64,000 nucleotides of DNA. Origin: Branchiostoma floridae (Eukaryota > Chordata > Leptocardii > Amphioxiformes > Branchiostomatidae). The stretch is from contig NC_049981.1 of the NCBI RefSeq assembly GCF_000003815.2, positions 25,991,670 to 26,055,669 of the forward strand, written 5' to 3'. Shown here piece by piece: positions 39,101 to 51,700 of this stretch. The notes beneath the pieces were generated by a model, which worked only from the letters and a program-made list of their open reading frames with translations, ran no database searches and was not told the DNA's origin. The stretch's first letter is position 1. Each line of letters begins with the position of its first letter. The position numbers and the translations under genes were made by a program.

Positions 39101-41891
39101 GAACTAGTACCACAATAATTTTTCTTTTTAAAGTTTTTTATTTGATGCCGCAAAAGAAAAATTAACATCTTATGAAGGCTGATGTAAACAGCCAAATTTT
39201 GGTAGTGACTTTTTCTTTTAGTTTGTCACATTCAAATTTTCAGTAAGCAACAATACCTTTTAAGTTTCCTGGCGAAATTCCTGCTCAAGTCTACAGCAAT
39301 ATACTGACTTTAGCATATTATTACAGGAAAGGGTTGTACAGTATGCGGGTGTAGATACAAACGATTTTCCAAACTTTTCACAAACCAGACTGAAAGCAGA
39401 CTGTCTATGTAATCAAAGTTATTTTTATTGCACAGTCAGGTTATTTTGTATGCATGATTCATTGTGCTAACCATTTAGATAAAGGCCAACTTGTTCTCAC
39501 AACTACTGACTTAAAAAACATTATCACCTGCACCATATAATTAGTTGAAAGACTGCAACTTAATACCTGCTATTTCTTCTATCTCATAGCTGGCTTTTTA
39601 AGCATTTAACACTGCAAAAATTTGAAAATGTAGTAATTAAAATAGCCCTTGAGACAACACAATTACAAAAAGTACAATATGTTGTAAATAAACCTTTTGA
39701 ATGTTGGTTCTAATTTTATCTAAGAATGAAAATCTTATGGCACCAAAATAACCTTTTCCCTGCTGCTTGCCTTAAGTTACAACCAATACAAAAACAGTCA
39801 CCTTAGCAGGGAGAAGGTAAAATACACAAGTCCTGACCAGGTGAGCTATTCTATTGTTTTATGGCTCCATAATGAGTCCACTGGCATTTGTTATCCTCTT
39901 AAATGGCCAATACAGAATGGTATTTATGACATATGCCTCTGTCACCATGGACCTTTACTTAAAGCCAACAAACCACAAGCCAAGATCTGCATGTATACAC
40001 TAAACCTAACTTGATATATGAGTTTTACTCACAGCACAACAATAAACTTTACAGCCAGCACTGAACGCGTGAACTCAACTTTACTCAGCACGTTGTCAAA
40101 TATTTGTGCTGCTGTTCATTAAATTACCTCCGCTTTGTGGTTGCCTATAAATAGCCCAATGTTCACATTTGAACCACAGTCACTAGGTACTAACTTGGTA
40201 GTCCTGTTTGTACAGTACTGTGTTTCACCATTCTAGCAACACATCTACATCCTAGTTTTACATGTAGCTTAAGATTTTTCCTGGCCTAGGTATACAAAGA
40301 AAGCATGATTATGCATTGTGTAAATAGCCAGTGTTATTCTCCCTCTGATGTCACGTGCAAGTCGATCCAGACATCATCCCCCACAATAACAAACACAATC
40401 AAGGGAGATCACACGACATGACATCACAGTCAAAAAATGTTTGCGTGGGATTTAACTACTAGGTCACCTTCTCAACACCCGAACAATAGAGGCTTGTAGT
40501 CACAGAAAGAAGCAAATTTCAAGGGAAGCCCAAACTGTTGATGTCTTTCTCATGGTTGTAACAACAGTGGATGAGTAAGATGTTGTGTGAGACTTCAAAG
40601 GAAGTACGCCTTGGGACTCCACCCACATTCCACATTCTTCACCAGGTGACCTCATTCAAACAACTTCATTCTACTGTTCTTCATTCTGTGAAGGATACCT
40701 GGGGACAAGCCTTGATTATCTGATATGAACACTGACAGAACAGAGTAACAGCAGGGTGTGCATCGGTTAGTTACAGGCCTTTCCATCTTAATAAATGTGA
40801 TCAAAGTGGTCCTTTCCACACGACAGATGTGCCTGTATTCCTACTGCCTATTAGCATTAAGGGCACCACTCCGAGCATGCGATGTCAATATAGCTCTGGC
40901 AGTAATAACACAGGACACAGTTACAGGCTGCTAGTGCTCTCACCATTGTACACACATCCTAACTGTTTTATCCATATGTCCATACTTTTGGACTAGATCC
41001 TTCACAACAGAGAGCAGGGATCTCTGCCTGGAACCCGTGTTACTCACGTACTGTATATGTTTATATCTTATATTGTACACTTGTGCTTAGCCACGTCATG
41101 TTGATAGGGCTAATATATAACATACAAGCAAAAGAAGCCTGCAAAAGTCCCTGCGGCTAAATTGTCTTCTGAGTCCAAAATACAAAGTTAACCTTTTCTT
41201 GGCTAAACTTACTATGCATCAAACAAAACTTGTGAAAGCGAGGAGTCCTTAGATTTTGATACTTCCATCTACATCAGTTCAGGTGGAAAAATCTGGTAGA
41301 AAAATACTTTTCTTTTCAGGTTAGAGAAAAATACAGGAAATAAGTGTCTTAAACCAAACATTTGGATGAAAACGAAGGATGTGCAGTAGACATGACTATG
41401 CTGACTGATGTGTCACACGACTTGCAAAGTAAACAAACTCCAACAAGAAAACTAGAACGACTGTTGGTGGTAATTTTGAATTTTGCATATCAATGTTACC
41501 AAACACATGAAAAATGGAGGTCTATGACATCAGAGATCACCGGATCAGGTGCGATAAGGGATAAATACGGAGTTAAGTGTGTTTGTATACACGATTGTAC
41601 AAACTTTACAGACAACACTGCTCCAACGGAGTAACATAGTATGAAGCGATCGGGATGTAAACAAACTTCTAAATACCTTCACCAAAATAAACAGTGACCT
41701 GCATTTCTACCCAAATCATACAAACTTAGATAAGATCAAAGCACTCGATATTTAGCCTCGACAAACTATGGACTAATTAATTGGCCAAAGCCGCAGCGAC
41801 TAATTGGATTTGCCTTGGTTTTACAAACATCACCGGGGGTCGGTTGAGGACAAGGGGAACTTGGATATGATACTTACAAAAGGAAGCTCAT
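36130..41891 (-). CDS. MOB1: MOB kinase activator 1 (Mats), 5 coding exons
   Basis: Adaptor of the Hippo pathway and mitotic-exit signalling; it binds and activates LATS/NDR kinases and is itself phosphorylated by MST kinases. Exons in order: 41891-41878, 39048-38882, 38459-38366, 36926-36793, 36395-36130. Phases match: 675 bases, 224 residues against 216 in human MOB1A. The extra residues are a charged C-terminal tail after the conserved core. The zinc ligands C79, C84, H161 and H166 are at the family's positions, as are MST target residues T12 and T35. The first exon holds only four full codons (MSFL) and the 2.8-kb first intron separates it from the rest; the start is identical to that of known MOB1 proteins. 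Two mammalian paralogues (MOB1A/B) would both be co-orthologous to this gene. Head-to-head with RP9. Confidence 0.97.
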
Positions 41892-42589
41892 CTTGACGAA
41901 ATTCGCCTTGCCGAAAGCGATGATTGCAAATTCCCACGATGTATATCCTTGAGAAGGCCCCTATATTGAAGAAGATGTGTAACGATAACGGATGGCGGTG
42001 ATATTTAGACGATAATCCAGTTAGGTTGTCAGCTGTTGCGGTTCCGCTCTTTCCAAAATGTCTGACTGAACGGACTTCTCGCACAGTCTCGGATACACAA
42101 GAAATCTCGCGTGAATTGGATCTCCGTACTGTCGTCGACTACACTAAAGAATAGGGGTGTACTTTGTGTGTGTTTTTTTCCCTCATACTATTTTCAATGT
42201 CTTTATCTTAAAATTGCACAAAATAACTTTTACTATAATACAACATACATAACATTAATGTAATCAGAGTATTTTGTATAGAGCAGCTAATTTTGTGTAT
42301 TTTTGCTACAATTCATAAAGGTAGAACCCCTTAAAATGTTTGACCTTGGAAAGTGCCTTCAAAATGGAGGAGAGATATAAACGAAGCTGAGGTCTAGGTA
42401 AATATAGTGGTGTAGTTCATCTCCTCAAACAATATTTGGGACTACCTGGACTGGTAAGCGTGTTTCATATATGTTCAAGGAGTATTACATCTCTGCCTTG
42501 CCCTAATGCATGATTTCTCAACATGGCTAGACGTGATAAGCTTCTGTCATTTGTTGTGTTTCAACTTTTTTTAGGACCAAAGTTGTAAA

Positions 42590-42779
42590 ACAAGGAGGTT
42601 TATATTTCTCATATAACATCCTCGTTCAAAAATATAACATTGTTTGGTTGGTCTTCCTAGCCAGTAAAGGTTGGTATTATTCCTACAGGCGTAGACGTCA
42701 CGTGGCAGCTTGTGTCCATTATGGAATTTCCTGGGCATTTTACTACTAAGAAGGGGGTTGTTTATACCAACCTCCTTGT
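42590..42779. repeat. CAAGGAGGTT foldback
   Basis: ACAAGGAGGTT at 42590 is mirrored by AACCTCCTTGT ending at 42779. The same inverted-repeat word occurs four times at 56608-58264, suggesting a dispersed family. Interior unrelated to any gene I recognise. Confidence 0.5.
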
Positions 42780-42967
42780 TTATACCCGACTTACATATCC
42801 AGGTCCAGATGAGAGAAGATGTTTCAGAGGGAATCAACAAACAGATGTACATGGCTTTCTCCCAGTGCTTTGGGAGTACGCACAGGTTGGACGTGCTCTC
42901 CTAGAAACACCTCCAGCAACTCCCAAGCCACTTTCACTTCACTTTATTTTCACTTCGAGTAGACTAG

Positions 42968-43587
42968 AGAGAGAGGGTTGGGGTTTTGTGCGCGTTAAAA
43001 TTTGCGCGTTAAAACTTGCGCGTTAAAAACATGCGCATTAAAATATGCAAATTAGCTGATTCCCTGGGGATTTGAAAACTTTTTTGCAGTTTTAAACTTA
43101 AAAGCTTGAAGAAGATAACACAAAATGAAATTAAGTATCATCTTGTTGCATTCTAGAGTACAAATATCCCTTTCCAGGAGTTTTAAAGTGATTTTTAAAC
43201 ATTAACTTTTAACGCGCAACAAAGGTTGATATTTGCATGTGAAACAATCTGCTTGAGAAAAGATGAAATGAAGCTTGTAGAATGGAAAAAAGCCTCAAGC
43301 AGTTATATCTTATGATATAAAGCCTTACACTAGTAATTTTTCCATGTATTTGTGTCTTATTCAAGTGATTTTGAAATCTTCTGGATATGTAAATTAGCCT
43401 ATTCCCAAGGGACCTAAAAATTAGGGGCTTTTCAAACCAAAAATTCAGGTAACAGATGTAAAATCATATAATGGGGTCATATTTTTCTGCCTAAGAAATT
43501 CTAAATGCACAACTTAATTTTTTAACGCGCAGATTTTTAACGCGCGCGCAGATTTTTAACGCGCAGAAAACCCGTTCCCGAGAGAGA
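42968..43587. mobile_element. GCGCGTTAAAA-repeat MITE
   Basis: Left end GAGAGAGGGTTGGGGTTTTG followed by four tandem variants of TGCGCGTTAAAA. The right end has mirrored TTTTAACGCGC copies and a complementary AAAACCCGTTCCCGAGAGAG terminus. Length about 620 bp with an AT-rich centre and no open frame. Target duplication not clear. Superfamily unknown. Confidence 0.65.
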
Positions 43588-44100
43588 CAATTGACTCGAT
43601 GTGTTGCCAGCACCAAGAGACCATGTCTAGAGAAACAATAGATGTCAAACAAGGACAACAACAATGATTGTCATGAAACCTTTGAAGCTTCTTTTTTGCT
43701 TCCACTTTCAGGTCGGAATGGTGAATATCTTTGCTTTAACCAAATATTTTCAAATATGAGTTTAGATTTTTACAGGTCTTACTTTGACCAAGTAAGTAGA
43801 ATATAGGAACAAGGAGGAGACTTAGACCATTATAAAGGACACCCACGAGTCTAATATGTTTTGAGTTAAAGGTGAAGGCGCTTGAGACTGTGAACTGTCA
43901 ATATTTTTTGTCTCGGCTATGCCAGACTCCATCACTTGATTTGCATTGCAAAGTATGTTGGACATGTTCTGTTTATCTTACCCTTATTCCTGGTTTCTAC
44001 ATCATAAGAGCAGCTGTTAGACAACAGCATCATTGCAGAATTTAAAATGTTTCTGCTTAAACTTCTTCTGACATGTCTTATTAGGTGACAACAGGTCATC

Positions 44101-46236
44101 ATGCCCAAAGAGAAGAAGAAAGAAAAGAAGAAGAAGCACAGGGACAAGGCTGTGGTGGAGGTCCGCAAACATGTGACAACTTTCTATGAACAAGCCCCTC
44201 CAGGTGAGATGTCTGGCCAAGAACATACTGATATTGCCTCTTTATAATGTTCTTAGTTATGATATGGCAGTTTTTTCAAAAGTCATTCTTACACATTTGA
44301 TGGTAAAATAGACTTAATGTGGTGGTACATAGTGCAAAACCACTCCAAAAGCCTATGGCTATAGTGAACTGTGAATAGTACATTTACTTCTACACGTTAT
44401 GCTGCGATATAGAGTTTGGATACACAGGTGCACCCAAAGTAAACAATGGAGTGCACAGCTCCAGTTTTGAGTGCACAAGAGTGCACAGGCGCCCAGTATT
44501 TCAAGCCCTGGATTTTGTTACATGGCTATAGGCTGCAGGGAGAAGGTGAAAAGTGGTTGGCACATTATCAGGACATTTCAGCACCTTGCCTGTTTGGCAC
44601 ATGGTTAGGGTTTGAATTAAGGTTAGGGTTGAATTATACACAGTGTTAGTGTTACTGTTTAGGGATTGAGATAAGGGTTGGAATTATGGTACTGAAGTAA
44701 GAGATAGGCATCCACTTGATGGTGAAATGTCTGTAAAGTGCCCAGGGCTTGGTGCTGAATTTTCCTGATAGATTGAAATAAGGCCCCAATAAAAATCATC
44801 GAATCAGTTTGCACTCTTGGAGTACTGTGTAGTTGAAACTTGAAAAGAAAAAACATTGCAGAAAATGCACAAATGCAGGATGTTTGTCATTGTCCAGGAC
44901 TTATCAAAGAAAATGAGGAAAAGCCTGAGGACTGCATCCCAGACTTACCCCAGAACCAGAGTGCCCGAGACTTCTTGGCCCACGCTCCCACCAAGGGACT
45001 TTGGATGCCACTGGGGAAAGAGGTGAAGGTCATGAAGTGCTGGAGATGTAAGAACTATGGACACAGGTTGGTATTACATTTGGTAGACTGCACGTTAGTC
45101 TTGATTTATGTACATTTGTATTTGGTTTTCTTGAACTTTTGTACTCCTTTGATTTGACTTTTTTTCCATTTGTTCCTTTTTTACTTTTTACTGGCATACC
45201 TTTCACTTGTACTTGCATGAGTAACATATGTAAGGCTGACAGTACATTTGAATGAATAATTTGTAGAAGTTGAAAGTTATCTTTCAGTGTTCAGGGCCCA
45301 TGTGCTCTCTTTCAATCAACATAGTTCTTCATGTGACCCTCCATATAGCTTTATAAATGAACTTTTGACTATAGAGTAAGGCTGTGGGGAAACTGTATTT
45401 CGCAAAATCTGTCCGAGTTAAAAGATTTCCTGGGGAGAATACCCTGCTGTGGCCATGACTTTTTGGAACTTTGTTTATGTTTTTTGCATATACAAAATGT
45501 AATTTTGATGAGATTGTAGAGAGTGAGTATGTGTATAGCATGCTTGTTCAGAGAACTTGTGTGTTTGGTCTAAATATGACATGGTTGTGTTGACAGGACG
45601 GGAGATCGTGAATGTCCCCTCTTCATCAGTGGGAACACCCAGATCGAACAGTTCAGAGTCTTACATGAGGACCCCATGTATGGCTACATCAAGGTACTAC
45701 ACTCTACGCTTCTTGCTGTGGGAATGCTTTTTTTGTTTTGTTGCTTTACATGACATCTAGTTGTTCATGATTACATTAGTCTGTTGATCAAAAACCATTT
45801 CTGATAACCAACTGTCTTTTAGGAAACAAAAGAAAAGGAAAAAGAAGACAGGATACAGCAGCTGAAGGCTCTCCTAGACTCATCATCCTCAGATTCAGAT
45901 AGCTCCGAAGATTCATCAAAACACAGGAGGAAGAAGAAAAAACACAAGAAGAAGCACAAGAAACATTCAAAGAAATCTAGAGTTGACACAAGTGATGAGT
46001 CAAGCAGTGATAGTGAATCTCCAGGGAAAAAGAAAAAGAAGAAACGTAAGCACAGCACAAGTACAAAGGACTACTCAAGTGAAGAGGATCGCAGAAAGAG
46101 AAGGAAAAGCCAGAAGGAAGACAGCAGACACGAGAGAAGGTATTCTAGGAAGGATTCATCAGACAGTAGGGATAGGGTAGAGATGGAAGCAGAAGGTAGG
46201 CATCATGAACATAGTAAACACAAGAGGAGAGACTAA
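44101..46236 (+). CDS. RP9: RP9 / PAP-1-like zinc-knuckle nuclear protein, 4 coding exons
   Basis: Orthologue of retinitis pigmentosa 9 protein (Pim-1-associated protein), a nuclear factor linked to pre-mRNA splicing. Exons: 44101-44203, 44898-45066, 45597-45693, 45823-46236. Phases match: 783 bases, 260 residues, against about 221 in human. A lysine-rich start (MPKEKKKEKKKKHRDK) is followed by the conserved block with ARDFLAHAPTKGLWMPLGKE (58-77), a zinc knuckle of the form CX2CX4HX6C (C82, C85, H90, C97), and PLFISGNTQ. The C-terminal exon codes for an acidic-serine run followed by alternating Ser/Asp and Lys/Arg/His-rich tracts, typical of nuclear-speckle proteins and usually variable in length; this accounts for the extra size. 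The start codon is the first ATG of the conserved N-terminus. Convergent with the next gene. Confidence 0.93.
44425..44513. mobile_element. Fragment of the GTGCACC-rich MITE
   Basis: In RP9 intron 1. GGTGCACCC, GTGCACAGCTCCAGTTTTG and the terminus CCCAGTATTTCAAGCCCTG match the right half of the 25496-25827 element. The left half is missing. Confidence 0.6.
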
Positions 46237-48702
46237 TAACTTTACGTAAAAGGCAGGTACAGGGACAATAGATGACTCCTTTGCTACTTTGGTAAGAAGT
46301 TTGAAAAGCATTCATTAAGCCTCTACACCAACTGGGCACGTTTACATTTAACAAAGTTTTACCAAGCATAGCTGGTGGGCTGGCTACTAGAGACTTGTTT
46401 CCATCGGTTGACAATTGTTGAAGAGGCTTCAAGATTTTGGGCACATTCTTTCTACCTGAGAAATCTAGTAAATGACAATTGCCATATCTCTATTGATGGT
46501 AAGGTATAAGATACTGTTATTATAGAGCATTTCTTGCATACAGAATAGCTCTGTTATTATACACAGTATACTTATTTCAAAAAAATGAAATTGCATGAGA
46601 TAAAGGATGATATATCTGGTTGGAGTTGTTTCACCGAATAATGTAGAATGTACGGAAAGTGATGAATGCACAGTACCGTAATGATAATGGATTCTGGAAA
46701 GTGAAGGTTGTTCATGTGTTAAAGGCTTTTTCTTTAACCTTCAAGAAAAGGCATCAGGAACAACATGCTTAAATGAATCAAGATGGAAATCATCATGATC
46801 GTCATTAGTGGTTGTCTGTGGCAAAAGTACATGTACATGTACATACATTAATTGATTTCTCACATTACCACAATATTCCTAGAGAATGTGCATTTGTCTT
46901 CTCATTGTGGTTTTCTGCGCATTATCACTGTGAAATCCTATGCAAGCACATTAAATGTACAATGGTCATTTGTTTACCCTTATTGCCTACCATGTTGCAC
47001 ATGCCTGCCTCCTAGCTGGTAAAGGAGGTATTACAATCTCAAGCACCATTTTGCTGTGGGATCATCCTGGAGTTGTGGCATGTAACTCTCCCCTCCCATT
47101 AATCACCTCCATTTCTTATTTGGCATATTTTCATTATAAAAGCCCACATCTTTACTACTCCCAAGTTTTGAGTCTTTTTCTAGCTTCCAGCAAGTTCCAG
47201 GCACCTCAAATGTTCCATTTCACATCCCCCATGTTCACGTTGAAGATTTCCACTCTTACTCTGCATAATCAACACTACCAGTAAGTTTGTCCATGGGTAA
47301 GCCCTCATCAGGGAGAGGGTCCTGTTTTGAGGAGGTTCTCATCCAAGTGTTTATACCTAACCAAAGTTTCTGTTACCCTCCGTCACCTTCCTCAGGGGGA
47401 TGCTAACTTGTTCTGCTTCACACCACAGCAAAGTCTTACTGATGCAGTTTGAAGAATGCGGTCCCAAACATGACCCAACCCCCTCATGAAAGTTCATGAC
47501 TGAAGTGGATTTTCTGATCTGAACAGCCAACCTAATCAACTGGATGAATCTGTTACCCTCTCTGTCTATCATCCTGGCAGCCTGTAGCCTGAGTACCATC
47601 CTCCGTAGTGCTGCAGTCACTCAGACTAGGCAGCCTGGCCCCATCCCAGTCTTAAGTTTAAGTTGAAATCAATGAAAACACATAAAAACTCAACCAAACA
47701 AGTCCATCACAACCAGGTACACTTTTATTGAACCACCAGTGAGGAAGGAAGAGTAGAAGAAGATTGGTACATAACCACACATTCTACATATGTGTTGGAC
47801 ATCCTGAAAATGGTAAGAACAACAGCAGCCTATTCTACGTAACATTTTACTACAAATGTACATGTACACAAGACCTTAAGTGCATAGATTCTTGGTCAGT
47901 TGAAGGCACAATGAATGCCATCACTTTACTTATCCTTAATCTTACTTAACAGGCATTGTTGTGGTCTTGGTAACAAATAAATGTTTATTGCCAAGTCATA
48001 AGCAATACCTTGTTTACCTAGCGTAACTTTAAAACTTAGCCATAGAGGCTAGCCACTAAATGTTGAAAAACAGATGAAGAATTTAATTCATAAAGTTTCC
48101 TTTTGACTTGGGCTATCTTCTGAGCTAAACAGTTTATTTTTATTGCAAAATGACAGTTTACAACATTAAGTGGCCAACCTCAAATTGATGTATGTACAAA
48201 CTATGTAGCCCTTAAATCTTTACTCCCTCACTAGACTATGTATGTGAATTCCAAGAACAATCATTGGAGAACACCACATCCTACATATATATACAGATTA
48301 GCAGCATATAGGCAACAAGAGTTTCTATCCCACACCCAATATTCAAGAAGAAAACAATAATATTTCACTTTTGTTTACTGTGATCTTTCCACTTTATATC
48401 AGTCATATACTATTATAATAGTATAAAGATGATCAGATTCAGGATAGCTAACACAGGGTTGATAGAATAGTTGGCTTTGTCAGATACATCATTCTAGAAT
48501 ATAGATTTTATTTTTGTGTCTGTAACAATCATGTACATCTTCAATCAGCTTATCTAACATGTACACCTCAGTAGCTTTTATGATTACTGGAAATGTAGGA
48601 CTTTTTCTTTGGTTATCACAAGTGATTGAGAGGTAAAGGGAAAGTCAGCAACAGGCACACAGTTGTAAGCAAAGCTGAAGCTGCACTGGACTGGGTTAAG
48701 AG
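46237..48702. other. Convergent intergenic region, RP9 to the coiled-coil gene
   Basis: Contains both 3' UTRs. No additional exon, RNA gene or complete element recognised. A short run of TACATGTACATGTAC lies near 46827-46845. The 47270-47650 stretch is compositionally different (more C-rich) but shows no readable motif. Confidence 0.4.
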
Positions 48703-51700
48703 TTAGTCAACATAGTCGGACCAGTGCCCCATGGTGAGGTTGTTGTCGCGCAGCAGTTTTTCCTTTTTCTTCAGGTCGTGAATGACGGCGGGGTGAACTC
48801 CCTTGGTTGGCTCCTGGGTCCTGTAGCTGCAAGCACCAAGGGGCACGGTGAGATGGGGGCAAAATTTCTACTCTGCGGGCTACAATCTTACCTAAGTTGT
48901 ACTACACAAATGTATATGATTTGGGGCAATTGTATTCACAGCTGTAAGTTTCATGTGAAATGTGGCTGTCAGTCCTCTGTATATTTTTTATTTCAATGAG
49001 TAATTTGATATTTTGGTTAGAGTGCTGTTTGCTACGGATGTCCATTGATTTGAATTTGTAAGTTATAATAATCGTCCTCATGCCCTTTGTACACTTGTCA
49101 AACTGAAAGTCAATTTGTATACTTGTGCATTTTCCCAACAGAACTATTATGGAATACAGACAACTCACAGTAAAATCACTGAAATAGGGCCACAGTTTTG
49201 TGTCATAGACAACGCTCACTCAATATACTTTACTCAACTACATTCAAAGTACATTATGTTCAAAATATGTTTTTACAGATGTATTGTCATGTCATACATT
49301 TTGCTTTTGATAGTGAAATGGAAGGATGATTATATACAGATGACACTCCTAGGTTAATTGATTTTGCTGTTTTCACAATCATGATTTTATATCACACGGT
49401 ATAGACTGAGTTCTTTACTTTTTGTGGCCATGAGATTTGGCCCGTGCAGATTTGGACATTTCTTCTTTCAGAACGCCGTAGAGCCGTTTCTGGTCGGTGG
49501 GGGTGAGCGACAGGACCTGTCTGGTCAGGTGCTCCGTACGACTGTCGGAAAAAATTCAGAAAATGGGCAGCTTTTAATCTCGGCTCAAGAAATGGACAGT
49601 ATTTGGAGATCGTTGGAAATTTGTGGTAGGATGTAGGAGGAACGTAAGTTAAGGTTAGACGCCTGTTACAGTATAAAAGTTATTCAAGCAACTGTGGATA
49701 GATTTTATAAACTATCAGGTATTACAAATATTATCCACTATCTTTCGTAAGCAACTGAAGCATCAGGATCAGGATACTATCTTTCAGTCACAGCTGAAAG
49801 ATAGCGGATGCTTTCTGAAACATCTGACCATTTGCAACATCTATCCAGTTACTTGAGTAACTTCTGTGTTAGCAATTTAGGAGGCAGATTGGATTGAAGT
49901 AGAGTTGGTAGATAGTAACAATCATTGGGATTTTAGTTATTCAATTGTTACAGGTATATTATAGGGAGTTAGGAAGACGGCATGAGGTCAGCAGCAAGTA
50001 TGATTTTATTGGCGAATAAATGATTGCCCTTTTTCATTTTTGATGGATTGAGGTAGAGAGAAGATGATGCGTCAAGTTATTGTAAGGAATCATCGGGTTT
50101 AAAGGTTAAATGATATTGAGGTAGAATTGGATGCATTTCAATTCATCAGAGGATGGATGAAGATGAATTGAATGATGAAATGAAACTTGTTGGATGGCAT
50201 GATGGTTGTTAGTGGATAAGATGCAGCTGTTAAGACGGTCACCAGTTATCATGAAGTCTGAAAGGAAGGTACTGATGATGGGTTTCTGAGGGTAGAAAAA
50301 GTCTTACTCTTCAAAGGCATGTATGAAAGATCAAAGCCTAACAAACATAACAAAATAGTCCAAATACACGGCAACATTGCATTGTTTCTGCACTGTCAAA
50401 TATCTGTGAACAAACGTGAATATAAAAGTGTGCCCACTTCAGACTGTAGGCAAGACAGATCACAGCAAGGCAGTTCTGAGGGACCCTGCATGGCACATGA
50501 CTCTGTATACACTAGCACAAAGCCTACAGGTTTGCTCACCTGACCTAGGCTAGTACTCTACAAGATGGGTTCTGGTTATGGGTCCCTGCTTATACACAAG
50601 TTTGTGTGCTTTTGGTCCTTCGTCGGACTTGGCTTGCTTTGACTTTGCTCTCCTAAGCACAAACATAGGCAAGCAAGATTCAGTTACATTCTATGCTATA
50701 CCTAATGTGATAAACTTGAAAATGAAAAATCAAATTTTAAAGGAAAAAAAAGTTTCCCTCATTTAGATAATACAAATGTACCTACAATGAAAGTTGCAAG
50801 GTTTCTTTTGGCCAGCAAAAAATATGGTAGTTCGTAGTAGACTAGGAGAAGGACTTTTTTCTCCAACTTTCTCAATTTCTAGAAGTGGTGTATAGCTATA
50901 GGGTACACATCCAGATCTTAATGTTTGAATCGTGTATCATTTTTCGCTGATGAATACCTACCGATCCTTCTTGTGGGATTTCCGTTTTTCTCCCCCGCTC
51001 AGGGCAGCTAGATGTTCCTGCTGGGCGCGATGCTTGGCCTCGATCCGTTCGCGCCTCTGCTGCTCCAGTCTAGCGGCCTGCTCGGCACTGCGGGCCTGTT
51101 CCTCAGCCTGGGGCACAAAGAACAATGTTGGTAAGTTGGAGTTTTCCTTTCTTACATAACACATGTCTAGCACTGATATAATATCTATTTTGTATATATG
51201 GTCATAATCAGTCACCACATGTAAGTACATTTCTTTCCAAAGTGAAATCCGTCTGTTCTGAGCAAAAAGACTTGAATTTTTAGATGTGTAATTACACAAT
51301 CCACATTAACAACCTTACAGTCTGGTGTCCAGGTTTTTGCTAATCACCTGTTTTGTCACTCCTTCCTCCAATGTGGTAGCTCATATTGAATAACTAAGAT
51401 GATCAGTAGCTTTGTTAAAATGGGTTTTGTTTGCTATTAATATTTAATAGTAGAAGTGATATTAAACCACTCTATGTAAAGTAAGATATAGGTATGAATG
51501 GTTCCCTTTTGATAATGTAGGTTTGCAGTATACAGTCATTGATCAAGTAAACTTTTTAACTCAGGGGATCTCCTGATGCAACATGTTCCTACCATAGGAC
51601 TCCATGGTTTCTCCATTATACCTCCACAGTCACCAAACTCAACTGTGTTCCCTCCCTTCCATACGCAGCAGGACAAGGAATATGGAATATGTCAATGTCA

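Larger units (their letters stand above)
41892..44100. promoter_or_regulatory. Divergent intergenic region of MOB1 and RP9
   Basis: The part next to MOB1 (41892-42140) is its 5' UTR/promoter and contains TCTCGCGTGA near 42104, one base from the TCTCGCGAGA palindrome found at bidirectional promoters. GACGTCACGTG, an overlapping CRE half and E-box, lies at 42694-42704 but inside a foldback. A possible RP9 leader exon with donor CTAG|GTAAAT ends near 42398. The acceptor for the exon bearing the RP9 ATG may be CTTATTAG just upstream of 44101. Two small elements occupy 42590-42779 and 42968-43587. No coding gene seen. Confidence 0.4.
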
